Shown: in pieces, positions 19,611 through 27,996 of the stretch
How the letters are laid out: every line of letters starts with the position of its first letter
Numbering within the stretch: position 1 is the first letter of the stretch
Assembly (NCBI RefSeq): GCF_020171465.1
Contig: NZ_JAIUZR010000003.1
Location: 1,116,001-1,180,000, forward strand
Length of the DNA: 64,000 nt
Origin: Lutimonas saemankumensis
GTDB taxonomy: Bacteria > Bacteroidota > Bacteroidia > Flavobacteriales > Flavobacteriaceae
Direction: 5' to 3'
Translations under genes and position numbers: made by a program
Notes under the pieces: model-generated
Seen by the model: the letters and a program-made list of their open reading frames with translations, nothing else
What the model was told of the DNA's origin: nothing
The model's database searches: none

Positions 19611-19916
19611 ATGAAACTACTTCTGGTTACTGCAGTTAAATCTTATCAAAAAGAGGCTGCGAAATTGTTAAAAGAATCAGGTATAAAAGCATTTAGCCAC
19701 GCCGATATCAATGGGTTTAAAAGTCTTGATGAAAGAAGTATTCAGGACAACTGGTTTTCGGGTTCTTCCGAAAATGTGAAGTCTGTGCTGTTTTTCAGTT
19801 TTGCAAATGAAACAGACGTAAATGGCTTTTTAAATAAACTCGATGAATTCAATCATAAATTAGAAAGCGACAACCCTCTAAAAGCTGCAGTTTTAAGCAT
19901 AGAGACTTTTCGCTAG
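19611..19916 (+). CDS. Small PII-like (ferredoxin-fold) protein in RND operon
   Basis: A 101-residue soluble protein starting 5 bases after the pump stop. The predicted order is beta (KLLLVTAV), helix (YQKEAAKLLKESG), beta (AFSHADIN), a loop, beta (VKSVLFFSF), helix (DVNGFLNKLDEFNHKL), beta (LKAAVLSIETF). This is the babbab pattern of PII/CutA-like proteins, and small proteins of this kind (DUF3240-like) accompany RND operons in other phyla. I cannot see the PII T-loop nucleotide signature. A sensory or regulatory role for the pump is an inference. Confidence 0.68.
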   Translation: MKLLLVTAVKSYQKEAAKLLKESGIKAFSHADINGFKSLDERSIQDNWFSGSSENVKSVLFFSFANETDVNGFLNKLDEFNHKLESDNPLKAAVLSIETFR

Positions 19917-19947
19917 GCATAAGTGAGTACAATTAAAATATAAAATT

Positions 19948-20130
19948 ATGATACATAGATATATCAACAGCATAGCCGGTACATTCATCCTCATAAGTCT
20001 CGCACTGGCTCATTTTGTAAACCCCAACTGGATTTGGTTCACAGCATTTGTAGGGGCCAATCTTCTGCAATCAGGATTCACAAACTGGTGCCTGATGTCG
20101 GTGATTCTGAAAAAGTTGGGAGTAAAATGA
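19948..20130 (+). CDS. YgaP-type small transmembrane protein (DUF2892-like)
   Basis: A 60-residue protein with two hydrophobic segments: IAGTFILISLALAHFV and WIWFTAFVGANLLQSGFT. The order of NSIAGTFIL...FVGANLLQSGFTNWCLM and the CLM near the end match the YgaP membrane domain (DUF2892), found alone or fused to rhodanese. It follows the PII-like gene by 31 bases and is probably the last gene of the efflux operon. The role is unknown. Confidence 0.7.
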   Translation: MIHRYINSIAGTFILISLALAHFVNPNWIWFTAFVGANLLQSGFTNWCLMSVILKKLGVK

Positions 20131-20163
20131 TTCTCGCGTTTTCTAAATTCACCCCATAAGCAG

Positions 20164-20207
20164 TATTTCAAATCCAATACGAAGTAGGGGCTGAAATATC
20201 GTATTGG
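20164..20207 (+). repeat. Two interleaved inverted repeats in the gap before ftcD
   Basis: TATTTCA (20164-20170) pairs with TGAAATA (20192-20198), and CCAATACGA (20174-20182) pairs perfectly with TCGTATTGG (20199-20207). The two stems overlap in order a-b-a'-b', so they exclude each other as simple hairpins. There is no T-tract, so this is not a typical terminator. Confidence 0.5.
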
Positions 20208-20293
20208 GATTAAATTTTGATTTCCAAAGGACCCTGCAATATGCTTCAAATTTAATTGAGAAAAATATTGCGATTTTCTGTGAATTTTTAACT

Positions 20294-20321
20294 TGTGTTG
20301 TAACCGCAATTCCTAAATTTG
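20294..20321 (+). promoter_or_regulatory. Promoter of ftcD (-33 TTG and -7 TAAATTTG)
   Basis: An exact TAAATTTG at 20314-20321 lies 19 bases before the ftcD ATG. A TTG at 20293-20295, about 18 bases upstream, fits the Bacteroidota -33 element. Confidence 0.65.
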
Positions 20322-20340
20322 GCATATCAAATCAATTGAC

Positions 20341-22035
20341 ATGGAAAAAAGGTTAATAGAATGTGTTCCAAACATTAGTGAAGGACGAGATATTCATAAA
20401 ATCAATGAAATAGCTGCTGTGGTAGAATCTGTAGAGGGCATTAAACTTCTGGACGTGGATCCGGGTAAAGCCACTAACAGAACGGTGATCACCTTTGTGG
20501 GAGAACCTGAACAGGTTATTGAATCAGCTTTTAGGTTAATCAAAAAAGCTGCTGAACTGATAGACATGTCAAAGCATTCTGGTGAGCATCCCAGGTTTGG
20601 CGCTACTGATGTTTGCCCTCTTGTACCCATTTCGGGCATAAGCCTGGAGGAGACAGCCAAATTTGCCCATCAACTCGGTGAACGTGTGGGAAAAGAACTT
20701 GGAATTCCGGGATATTTCTATGAAAAAGCAGCTAAAAAAGAAGATCGTGTAAACCTGGCAAACTGCCGGTCCGGAGAATATGAAGGTTTGAAGGACAAGT
20801 TCAAAGATAAAAACTGGAAACCCGATTTTGGGCCTGATGAATTTAACGATTCAGTGGCCGCTTCAGGTGCTACGGCCATTTCGGCAAGAGATTTTCTCAT
20901 TGCTTACAATGTAAATTTGAACACAACTTCAACAAGAAGAGCGAATGCCATAGCTTTTGACATCAGAGAGGCAGGGAGAATCAAAAGGGAGGGAAACCCC
21001 GCTACGGGTAAAAAAGTTTTGGATGCCAAGGGAGAACCGGTAAGAATTCCCGGGAAATTGAAGGCCGTGAAAGGCATTGGCTGGTATATAGAAGAGTATG
21101 GAATTGCACAGATTTCGTACAACCTTACAAATATAAGCATCACCTCGATGCATGAAGCTTTTGACGAAACTTGTAAGGCAGCAGATAAGAGAGGGCTCCG
21201 AGTTACAGGATCCGAACTTGTTGGGTTAATACCCTTGCAGGCCATGCTTGATGCAGCTGACTTTTATCTGAAGAAACAAGAGCGTTCTCTCGGAATAGCA
21301 GAAAGCGAAAAAATAAAAATAGCTGTAAAGTCTCTTGGATTGGACGACCTGAAACCCTTTAATCCAGATGAAAAAATCATAGAATACCTTCTTGATCGGA
21401 CAAATGAAAAGAAGTTGATCGACCTTAGCGCCGGAGATTTGGCGGAAGAAACGGCTAGTGAATCGATGGCTCCCGGAGGAGGTTCAATTTCTGCTTATGT
21501 TGGCGCACTGGGAGTTTCTCTCGGTACTATGGTAGCGAACCTTTCTGCCCACAAGGCAGGATGGGATGAAAAATGGTCCTTTTTTTCTAAATGGGCTGAA
21601 AAGGGTCAGCAGTATAAAGACCGGCTCCTGTATCTGGTTGATGAAGATACCAATTCTTTTAATCAAATAATTGCAGCTTTCAGGATGCCCAAGGGCACTG
21701 AAGAAGAGAAAAAGCTGCGCCTTCAGGCTGTTGAAGATGCCACAAAATACGCAACCGAAATTCCATTTCAGGTAATGCAGACTGCCTTTGACTCTATGGA
21801 AGTTATGCAGGCTATGATATCAGATGGCCTTCCGAATTCGCTTTCGGATGCAGGGGTCGGGATCTTGTGTGCAAGGACCGCTGTTTTAGGTGCCTATTTT
21901 AATGTCAGGATCAACGCAAAAGACATTAAGGATACGGATTTTGTTAAAGATATCCTTTCACGAGCCGAAGAAATCTATCACAAGACTCTCAAAGTTGAAA
22001 AGGACGTTATCTCGATTATTGATACCCGAATTTAA
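20341..22035 (+). CDS. ftcD: Bifunctional glutamate formimidoyltransferase / formimidoyltetrahydrofolate cyclodeaminase
   Basis: A 564-residue fusion. Residues 1 to about 330 are the formimidoyltransferase: ECVPNISEGRD at the N-terminus, SGEHPRFGATDVCPLVPI, and the His in the SKHSGEHP segment. From about residue 365 the cyclodeaminase helical domain begins with SESMAPGGGSISAYVGALG and ends near residue 560. The enzyme transfers the formimino group from formiminoglutamate to THF and releases ammonia, giving 5,10-methenyl-THF at the end of histidine degradation. No hut genes (hutH, hutU, hutI) are in the window, so it is either a stand-alone unit or separated from them. Confidence 0.95.
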   Translation: MEKRLIECVPNISEGRDIHKINEIAAVVESVEGIKLLDVDPGKATNRTVITFVGEPEQVIESAFRLIKKAAELIDMSKHSGEHPRFGATDVCPLVPISGISLEETAKFAHQLGERVGKELGIPGYFYEKAAKKEDRVNLANCRSGEYEGLKDKFKDKNWKPDFGPDEFNDSVAASGATAISARDFLIAYNVNLNTTSTRRANAIAFDIREAGRIKREGNPATGKKVLDAKGEPVRIPGKLKAVKGIGWYIEEYGIAQISYNLTNISITSMHEAFDETCKAADKRGLRVTGSELVGLIPLQAMLDAADFYLKKQERSLGIAESEKIKIAVKSLGLDDLKPFNPDEKIIEYLLDRTNEKKLIDLSAGDLAEETASESMAPGGGSISAYVGALGVSLGTMVANLSAHKAGWDEKWSFFSKWAEKGQQYKDRLLYLVDEDTNSFNQIIAAFRMPKGTEEEKKLRLQAVEDATKYATEIPFQVMQTAFDSMEVMQAMISDGLPNSLSDAGVGILCARTAVLGAYFNVRINAKDIKDTDFVKDILSRAEEIYHKTLKVEKDVISIIDTRI

Positions 22036-22110
22036 GAGTTATTTCAAATTTTTAATTCTCTTAAATCAACAGTGGAAGGATTTAAAAGTGGTAAAGAAAA
22101 TTGATTAAAT

Positions 22111-22701
22111 TCATTCTCTCAGTTTGCCAAGGAATACACTGGCCTTGCCGTTAAACGGATTTCCCGATGAGCGACGAAAGGAAGCAACCTGTCCGCAATG
22201 CCATATGGCATCAGCTATAGGTCCGTTGATCTGATTCCATAAAGGATACGTTTTCGATCCGGACCTGCCTTTAAAAACGATATTAAATTCGTCGAGATCC
22301 TCACTTTCCCTGAAAATATCAGCAGCCGTTTTCAAATTATTCAGTGTAAGTTTTCGCTTTTCATCAAAAGTCATGTTTGTAAAATCATTTCCTTCATTCA
22401 CTTGGTTCAAAGCTGAATTTAGTATGACATAAGAGAGGTTCAAGATATGATCTATAGTTTCTTCTGTTGTTCTCGCCTCCTCAGAAGGCCTGTAAACAAG
22501 ATCTTGATCCCTTAACCCTTCACTGGCCCAATAATATCGAAATCCAAGACCATCAACCATTCTGGCAAGAACTGTACCTCCCGTATAATTTTCAGAGGCC
22601 TCGGGAATTTCATAATAAGGTAAGTCCATGCTATTATTTTGTGCCTGGGTCATAAAGAAATGAAAACTTAGGATAAAACTGATTAAAAACTTATTTTTCA
22701 T
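22111..22701 (-). CDS. DinB-like four-helix protein, exported
   Basis: A 196-residue protein with an N-terminal signal peptide ending near AQA (MKNKFLISFILSFHFFMTQAQ). The mature part is helical with VDGLGFRYYWASEGL and a TIDHILNLS segment containing His, and a second His in ADAIWHCGQVASFRR. These positions resemble the three-His metal site of DinB/YfiT-type proteins. DinB-like proteins are often thiol-dependent transferases, but an exported version has no assigned role. The downstream stop of ftcD faces it across a 75-base convergent gap. It lies 8 bases after the M28 peptidase gene on the same strand. Confidence 0.72.
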   Translation of the reverse strand: MKNKFLISFILSFHFFMTQAQNNSMDLPYYEIPEASENYTGGTVLARMVDGLGFRYYWASEGLRDQDLVYRPSEEARTTEETIDHILNLSYVILNSALNQVNEGNDFTNMTFDEKRKLTLNNLKTAADIFRESEDLDEFNIVFKGRSGSKTYPLWNQINGPIADAIWHCGQVASFRRSSGNPFNGKASVFLGKLRE

Positions 22702-22709
22702 ACAAGATA

Positions 22710-24107
22710 TTAATTTTTTATAGGTAACTGAAGCTGATTCTTCAAACCGTATTTATCATAAAGATAAATTAATGAGGTCATGGTGGCCGCACCGAGTTCA
22801 AGTTCTCTTTTATTAACCGCATCAAAGGTATCAATACTGGTATGATGATGATCAAAATATCTTTGAGAATCAGGCCTTAAACCAGCCAAAACCATTCCTT
22901 CAGTCTTTAACGGGCCAATATCTGCTCCACTTCCTCCCTTTTCAAAATAATGGATCAGATAGGGCTTAAAAAGAGGTTCCCAGGATTTGATCTGTTCAAA
23001 TTCTTCATCACTGCAATCAAACGAAAATCCTCGAGGCGTAAATCCTCCTGAATCGCTCTCCAGGGCCATAATATGATGTTCATTTTTCGATTTTGCAACT
23101 TCTGCATATTTTCTTCCACCCCTTAAACCATTCTCTTCGTTCATAAACAAAACTACCCTAATGGTTCTTTTTGGTTCAATTCCTGCCTGCTTTAACATCC
23201 TCAAAACTTCCATCGACTGGACAACCCCCGCCCCGTCGTCATGAGATCCATCACCCAAATCCCAGGAATCAAGATGGCCACCAACGATAATAATTTCATT
23301 TGGGAATTCGCTACCTGTAATCTCGCCAATTACATTAAATGATTCAACATCCTCCAACTTCTCGCAACGCTGTCTAAAGTTAATCGTTAAACCGGGATCC
23401 TTCTTCAAAGCCGCGCTCAGCGCTTCAGCATCCCTTGTGCTTATCGCAGCAGACGGAACCCTTTTTTCAACGGGTAAATCTCCATAGGTCATGGCTCCTG
23501 TATGCGGATAGTTGTCCAAGCGCAGTGTCATCGATCGCACGATCACCCCTTTCGCCCCAAGCTTTCCCGCTTCCATGGCCCCCGCATACCTTTGATCCAC
23601 ACATCCTCCGTAAGCCTGAAATGTGTGAATCAAAGTAGGTTCCATCGGCCGATTAAAAAATACAATCTTTCCTTTGATCATTTCTGCTCCAAGGTCTTTC
23701 ATTTCATTTATCCCATGCACCTCAATTACCTGGCCCTCCGTACCTTGTTCGGGTGTGGCTACAGACCCTCCCAAGGCGCAAATATTCATTTCGTGACGAT
23801 TTCCGTTTGTTAAAAAATATCCCGTCTCCTTTTCACCCCGGATCCAGTAGGGCACCATAACAGGTTGCAGCCAAACCTTGTCAAGGCCAATGCTTTCTAA
23901 TTCAGCTTTTGTATATTCCACGGCATCATGAGCTCCTTTAGAACCTGAAAGCCTCCCTCCTATTTCATTGGAAAGATGATCCAGCCATTGATAACTCATT
24001 CCTTTTGTCAGGGAATTGGCATAAATATTCTTAATAATTTCTTCATCGTTTTGCGCATTCGCCGCCAAAACCAGAAGAAACGCAGAAAAAAATGATCTTA
24101 ACTTCAT
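22710..24107 (-). CDS. M28 family zinc aminopeptidase / carboxypeptidase, exported
   Basis: A 465-residue protein with a signal peptide (MKLRSFFSAFLLVLAANA). A PA-like insert (residues ~130-220) is followed by the M28 catalytic core. The first metal ligands are GGHLDSWDLGDGSHDDGAG (His, Asp), NEENG supplies the catalytic Glu pair, ALESDSGGF supplies an Asp, and FDHHHTSIDTFD the last His. It should release N-terminal residues from peptides in the periplasm. A longer TTG start at 24134 would run into the Dabb gene, so ATG 24107 is chosen. Confidence 0.92.
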   Translation of the reverse strand: MKLRSFFSAFLLVLAANAQNDEEIIKNIYANSLTKGMSYQWLDHLSNEIGGRLSGSKGAHDAVEYTKAELESIGLDKVWLQPVMVPYWIRGEKETGYFLTNGNRHEMNICALGGSVATPEQGTEGQVIEVHGINEMKDLGAEMIKGKIVFFNRPMEPTLIHTFQAYGGCVDQRYAGAMEAGKLGAKGVIVRSMTLRLDNYPHTGAMTYGDLPVEKRVPSAAISTRDAEALSAALKKDPGLTINFRQRCEKLEDVESFNVIGEITGSEFPNEIIIVGGHLDSWDLGDGSHDDGAGVVQSMEVLRMLKQAGIEPKRTIRVVLFMNEENGLRGGRKYAEVAKSKNEHHIMALESDSGGFTPRGFSFDCSDEEFEQIKSWEPLFKPYLIHYFEKGGSGADIGPLKTEGMVLAGLRPDSQRYFDHHHTSIDTFDAVNKRELELGAATMTSLIYLYDKYGLKNQLQLPIKN

Positions 24108-24124
24108 AAATATGATTCTTTTTA

Positions 24125-24445
24125 TTAGGTCCAATAATCGATAACCAGAACATCATCAACCTTTGGTTTTAATTGTTTGACAAACTTCAAATGCTCAGGA
24201 TGCGGCAAATAAGCGTCCCTGCTTTTATCATCTTTAAATGTAAGAACAAAAGCATGAGTAAATCCCTTGTTTAATCCTTCGGGAGAACTGTTCAGTCCCC
24301 ATTCAAAGTCTTTTATTGCTCCGATTCGATCTATGGCATACAAAAAAGACTGTTCAGCCTCGAAAATGGAATCTTTGGATACTTTTTCTTTAAATTTTAA
24401 CAATACTACATGCCGAAGCACTTTTGCTGATGTTTCATTTGACAT
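24125..24445 (-). CDS. Dabb (stress-responsive A/B barrel) family protein
   Basis: A 106-residue ferredoxin-like fold protein. RHVVLLKFKEKVSKDSI at the N-terminus and FTHAFVLTFKDDKSRDAYLPHPEHLKFV at the C-terminal half match the Dabb domain, including the conserved HPEH segment. The family dimerises. Some members are cyclases or stress proteins, but most have no known substrate. It lies 17 bases upstream of the M28 peptidase gene on the same strand and may share its transcript. Confidence 0.88.
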   Translation of the reverse strand: MSNETSAKVLRHVVLLKFKEKVSKDSIFEAEQSFLYAIDRIGAIKDFEWGLNSSPEGLNKGFTHAFVLTFKDDKSRDAYLPHPEHLKFVKQLKPKVDDVLVIDYWT

Positions 24446-24647
24446 GAATACAATGGTCTTTAATTTTCGAAGGTTCCAATTTCCGAAAAAAGTATTGAAG
24501 AAAAAAAAGATATTGGTATTCCGGCATAAGATCAGGAAATCAAAATCGAAATGAATCCCTTTGAGATGTTCTGTTCAATTGCCTATATTTACTGCTCTGG
24601 GTCCAATTACAATTGCCGGGAACCCACCTTTATTAAAACTTATGATT

Positions 24648-25076
24648 ATGAGTAGTTTAACCCCATTCCATCTTGCTATCCCTGTCCAGGACCTTGAATT
24701 ATGCAGAAATTTTTACGGAAAGGTACTTGGGTGCAGGGAAGGGAGAAGTGATACTCACTGGGTAGATTTCGATTTTTTTGGCCACCAGCTTGTGATTCAT
24801 CAAAAACCTGCTGCTGAGGAAAAACATAAGAAAAGCTCCAATCCTGTTGACGGACATGACGTTCCGGTCCCCCATTTTGGAGTTGTACTTGAATGGGAAA
24901 AGTGGCACGGGTTAAAAGATTCCCTTCGCCATAAAGGAATTGAATTTATTATTGAACCCTATATTAGATTTGAAGGAAAGCCCGGTGAGCAGGCTACCAT
25001 GTTTTTTCTCGACCCTGAGGGAAACGCTTTGGAATTTAAATCCTTTAAAGATCCAACGAAGCTATTCGCAACCTGA
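24648..25076 (+). CDS. VOC (glyoxalase/bleomycin resistance/dioxygenase) family protein
   Basis: A 142-residue protein with two beta-alpha-beta-beta-beta modules. [23 protein letters not shown] at the N-terminus has the His ligand and the typical DxxxxxxFYxxxLG. The second half has [14 protein letters not shown] (His) and [15 protein letters not shown] (Glu). These are the four metal-ligand positions. The reaction is unknown. An in-frame TTG at 24561 would add a 29-residue unconserved extension, so the ATG at 24648 (or 24642) is preferred. Confidence 0.88.
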   Translation: MSSLTPFHLAIPVQDLELCRNFYGKVLGCREGRSDTHWVDFDFFGHQLVIHQKPAAEEKHKKSSNPVDGHDVPVPHFGVVLEWEKWHGLKDSLRHKGIEFIIEPYIRFEGKPGEQATMFFLDPEGNALEFKSFKDPTKLFAT

Positions 25077-25082
25077 CAAAAA

Positions 25083-26771
25083 TTACATACTGTGAAATTC
25101 TACAAGGTTTGCTTCGTAGTATTGCTCTCCCAATTTATCAAGCAAATTTCTAATAACGTTTGAATCCCCGTCAATGGCCAGTGCCGAATAACCAATCTTG
25201 TTTCTTTTTCCCAATCTCAAATCAATAATATTGATATTTTTTGAGGCCAGTGCAGATAAAAGAATCAATAGAACCCCAGGGGAATTTTCATGTTTTGTAA
25301 GAATCATCTTTGAGCTTAAGGCTATTTTTAACTCAACGCCATCCATCTCATACAAATAAACTCCCTCTCCGTAAAAATTAGGCAATTGGGTTTTCTCCTT
25401 ATGAGAAAGTTCCAAAAAGGTCGACTGATCTGTACCATATACAAAATCGATCGCATTTTTTACATTTCCATTATCCTGTTCAAGTGTCAACCAGGCGACA
25501 GCAGTACCGTCATTATTGGAATGCAGCCTGGCTGTTTCAACGTTTACCCCTTCTGAAGCCAGTGAATTGAAAAGAGAAGATAAAACACCGGGTCGATCAA
25601 GATGCTTGGAAAATAAACCCTGCACGTTATTTTTACTCGCGACGGGAGTTTCATTGGATACGGTTATCGATTTATTTCCTTTTCTGATTCGGACCGCATT
25701 ATAATCCCCCATTCCGGTAGCATTCTTGTAAATATCAATAAATTCCGAAAATGATCCTCCGAATGAAAAGTCTGGAATTATTCTTCTGCTTCCGTGATGA
25801 AAACGTTGATTCAAAAGTTCAATACCCTTGTTCAAAATGGTGTACTTCACCTTAAGTTCGTGATCGTCAAAAATGGTTCTTTTTTCAGGAATCAACTTCG
25901 AAAAACTCACATACTGCTCGTAACCCGCCTTATAAATGTATTCCAGGCTTTCTCTAAAATTAATACCGTAATAGCGCACATGGTGGGTATCAGTTCCCAC
26001 GGATACTGGAATTTGTAATTCAAGGGCCCTCTTTAAAATATTCTGTGACGGATAAACGCCAACGCCCTTAAAATCCCCCGCCATATTCACATCAAGGGCC
26101 AGGTCCCTGTCTGCAATGATCTCCAGTAATGTTCTAAATTTATTGGCCAAAGGATGAGAACTGGTTTCAAAATTCTTCAAAACCTCGGGAACCTCAACAT
26201 TTAATTTAGGAAGGTCTATGTGGCCTACCACTTGTATCATATCACCGAAACATTCAATCATTTCGATCATTTCGTTAATATATCCGTTCCAGTAGGCCTC
26301 AAGGGAACCTCGCAATTTCAATAACTCAAGAGCTTCTTCCTTTGATCCGTCATAAGGCAGACCTTCCGGAGCAAAATGCACCGATCCAATTACAAAATCA
26401 GCGTCCTCTGCCTGAAATATTTTAGATCGACTCCACAAAAGTCCAAGGTCAGGGCCCATCCATTCAAGTTCAACTCCATACTTTATATTGATCTTGTCCG
26501 CGTACTTTTTTCTAAGATTTGCAATGCGCTTTGGATAATTGATATAAGACCTGTCTCCACGTATAAACTTTATGTTCGTGTCTCTTTCCGCGAGATATCT
26601 GAAATTGGTCAGACGAGGAGAATGAATGATAAACGTAATGCTTGGATGATTTTGTTCAATAGCCTTGTCTACAATATCTTCCAGTTTATCAATTCCATGT
26701 TTCACATGATCATTCTCGGTCCCGGCATGTATCCCATGTGTTTCCCAAATAAAATCGTTGAGTTTCTTCAT
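25083..26771 (-). CDS. PHP-domain phosphoesterase fused to two C-terminal ACT domains
   Basis: A 562-residue cytosolic protein. Residues 1 to about 300 are a PHP (HisJ/HisK-like) domain: the N-terminal HGIHAG has His-x-x-His rather than the usual HxH. FIIHSPR, IKYGVELEW, DFVIGSVHF, VVGHIDLPK and SVGTDTHHVRYYG follow in the correct order. After a ~75-residue linker come two ACT units, one with LDRPGVLSSLFNSLASEGV (about 395-455) and one with NSPGVLLILLSALASKNINI (about 490-555). ACT pairs bind amino acids, so a metal-dependent phosphatase regulated by an amino acid is the best reading. I know no characterised protein with this order. Confidence 0.82.
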   Translation of the reverse strand: MKKLNDFIWETHGIHAGTENDHVKHGIDKLEDIVDKAIEQNHPSITFIIHSPRLTNFRYLAERDTNIKFIRGDRSYINYPKRIANLRKKYADKINIKYGVELEWMGPDLGLLWSRSKIFQAEDADFVIGSVHFAPEGLPYDGSKEEALELLKLRGSLEAYWNGYINEMIEMIECFGDMIQVVGHIDLPKLNVEVPEVLKNFETSSHPLANKFRTLLEIIADRDLALDVNMAGDFKGVGVYPSQNILKRALELQIPVSVGTDTHHVRYYGINFRESLEYIYKAGYEQYVSFSKLIPEKRTIFDDHELKVKYTILNKGIELLNQRFHHGSRRIIPDFSFGGSFSEFIDIYKNATGMGDYNAVRIRKGNKSITVSNETPVASKNNVQGLFSKHLDRPGVLSSLFNSLASEGVNVETARLHSNNDGTAVAWLTLEQDNGNVKNAIDFVYGTDQSTFLELSHKEKTQLPNFYGEGVYLYEMDGVELKIALSSKMILTKHENSPGVLLILLSALASKNINIIDLRLGKRNKIGYSALAIDGDSNVIRNLLDKLGEQYYEANLVEFHSM

Positions 26772-26807
26772 TTCGACTTTTCCGATAATTACTTTTGCTT
26801 ATCGGTG

Positions 26808-26815
26808 CAAACATA
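26808..26815 (-). promoter_or_regulatory. Promoter -7 element of the PHP-ACT gene (TATGTTTG on minus strand)
   Basis: Exact TAnnTTTG match, 36 bases before the ATG. The remaining gap to the MarR gene (26816-26970) is AT-rich with no gene seen. Confidence 0.6.
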
Positions 26816-26970
26816 AGAATTGCAATGCAAAATAAATATTGAATTGAACATAAATTTGAACTATTTAAAGTGTTAAAATCTTCTTGTTACGAATAATTTT
26901 ATAATCCAACGTATAATTTGGTAAATCAATAGCTCATGAAGATAGGAATTCCATCAAATAGTTTTAACTT

Positions 26971-27411
26971 CTAACCTCTTATTTTATCCAGTAACTCATT
27001 TAGTTTAGCAGCCTCAGTTTCCGATAACCTACTAATATATTTATCAAATTCGGACATATCGATAGTATCGAGAAGTTTTAACCCTTTGTCCGATATTTTA
27101 ACATAAACGACCCTCCTGTCATTTTCACATCTTGTTCTTACTATCAATTTCTTCTCGCAGAGTTTATCCATTAATCTCGTCGAGTTAGGCGATTTCTGAA
27201 TCATTCTTTGCTTCACCTGATTTACTGAAATCTCCTTTTGCGATCCTCTGAGAATTCTCAAAATATTGTATTGTTGCTCTGAAATATTAAATGGTTTCAA
27301 TATTTCGGTTCCTATTTGATCGAGCCAGTTTGAGGTATATTTGATATTCAGCAAGGCTTTTAAACGATCGCTGGAGAATGAGGAATTTATTTCTTTGGCA
27401 AAATCTCCCAT
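26971..27411 (-). CDS. MarR family transcriptional regulator
   Basis: A 146-residue winged helix-turn-helix regulator. The N-terminal helix and the FNISEQQYNILRILRG segment precede the recognition helix region (SVNQVKQRMIQKSPNSTRLMDKL). The wing DRRVVYVKISDKG is the usual basic hairpin. A C-terminal dimerisation helix closes the protein. It lies 1 base downstream of an FMN reductase gene on the same strand, and probably controls that promoter and the divergent carboxylase gene through the repeated CATGGTATAT sequence at 28003-28027. The inducer is unknown. Confidence 0.92.
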   Translation of the reverse strand: MGDFAKEINSSFSSDRLKALLNIKYTSNWLDQIGTEILKPFNISEQQYNILRILRGSQKEISVNQVKQRMIQKSPNSTRLMDKLCEKKLIVRTRCENDRRVVYVKISDKGLKLLDTIDMSEFDKYISRLSETEAAKLNELLDKIRG

Positions 27412-27412
27412 A

Positions 27413-27943
27413 TCAAAGACTTTCTGAGAAATCCGAAACCAGTCCTTTAATTTTTTCCTTGAGCACGGGGTTTACTATTTCTCCATCCACAAAATTTTCA
27501 TTGAATGACGGAAAAGTAGAATAACCAATAATGTTTCCTCCGTTACGTGGAAATCTGCTGAGTGCTATTTCCATAACTGACTGCCCTCCCCTTGCTCCGG
27601 GAGATGTACTAAGCAAGAGCATTGGCTTATTTCTCCAGACTTTAGATTCCATTCTTGATAACCAATCAAAAGCATTTTTAAAGGCGGCGCTGTAAGCACC
27701 ATTATGCTCTGCAAGTGAAACTACGAATCCGTCAGACGATTCCACTTGATTATTCAATCTTACCAGGTCATCCGGAAAACCCGACTCCTTTTCTATATCT
27801 ATTGAAAACAAAGGAAGCTCATAATCATTTAGATCAATGTGATTTAATTCAACATCCTTGATCATTTGCCCCGTGTATTCTGCAAGTTTCTTGTTTATGG
27901 AAGCCTTACTGCTGCTCCCACCAATAGTCAATACTTTTTTCAT
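27413..27943 (-). CDS. NADPH-dependent FMN reductase family flavoprotein
   Basis: A 176-residue flavodoxin-like protein. GGSSSKASINKKLAEY near the N-terminus is the phosphate-binding loop. The central SLAEHNGAYSAAFKNAFDWLSR is the NADPH/flavin-binding region of the family, and LLSTSPGARGG contacts the flavin. It would reduce FMN or quinones in the cytosol. A longer TTG start at 27985 is possible but its extra residues match nothing, and it would run over the -7 element. The stop codon is one base from the MarR start. Confidence 0.9.
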   Translation of the reverse strand: MKKVLTIGGSSSKASINKKLAEYTGQMIKDVELNHIDLNDYELPLFSIDIEKESGFPDDLVRLNNQVESSDGFVVSLAEHNGAYSAAFKNAFDWLSRMESKVWRNKPMLLLSTSPGARGGQSVMEIALSRFPRNGGNIIGYSTFPSFNENFVDGEIVNPVLKEKIKGLVSDFSESL

Positions 27944-27972
27944 TTTTTTCTGTTTCAATTTTGTTAATGATG

Positions 27973-27980
27973 CAAAGATA
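27973..27980 (-). promoter_or_regulatory. Promoter -7 element of the FMN reductase-marR operon
   Basis: TATCTTTG on the minus strand, an exact TAnnTTTG match, 30 bases before the ATG. The operator-like repeats at 27997-28027 lie where its -33 region should be. Confidence 0.62.
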
Positions 27981-27996
27981 AACAATTATTTTAAAT

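Noticed and set aside
22030-22066. ATTTAAGAG/CTCTTAAAT inverted repeat after ftcD
   Set aside because: AT-rich stem with a 19-base loop and no T-tract; overlaps the ftcD stop. Could be a weak terminator but not supported.
26376-26816. 146-codon open frame on the plus strand opposite the PHP-ACT gene
   Set aside because: Antisense to conserved PHP coding sequence; its end runs over the promoter of the real gene.
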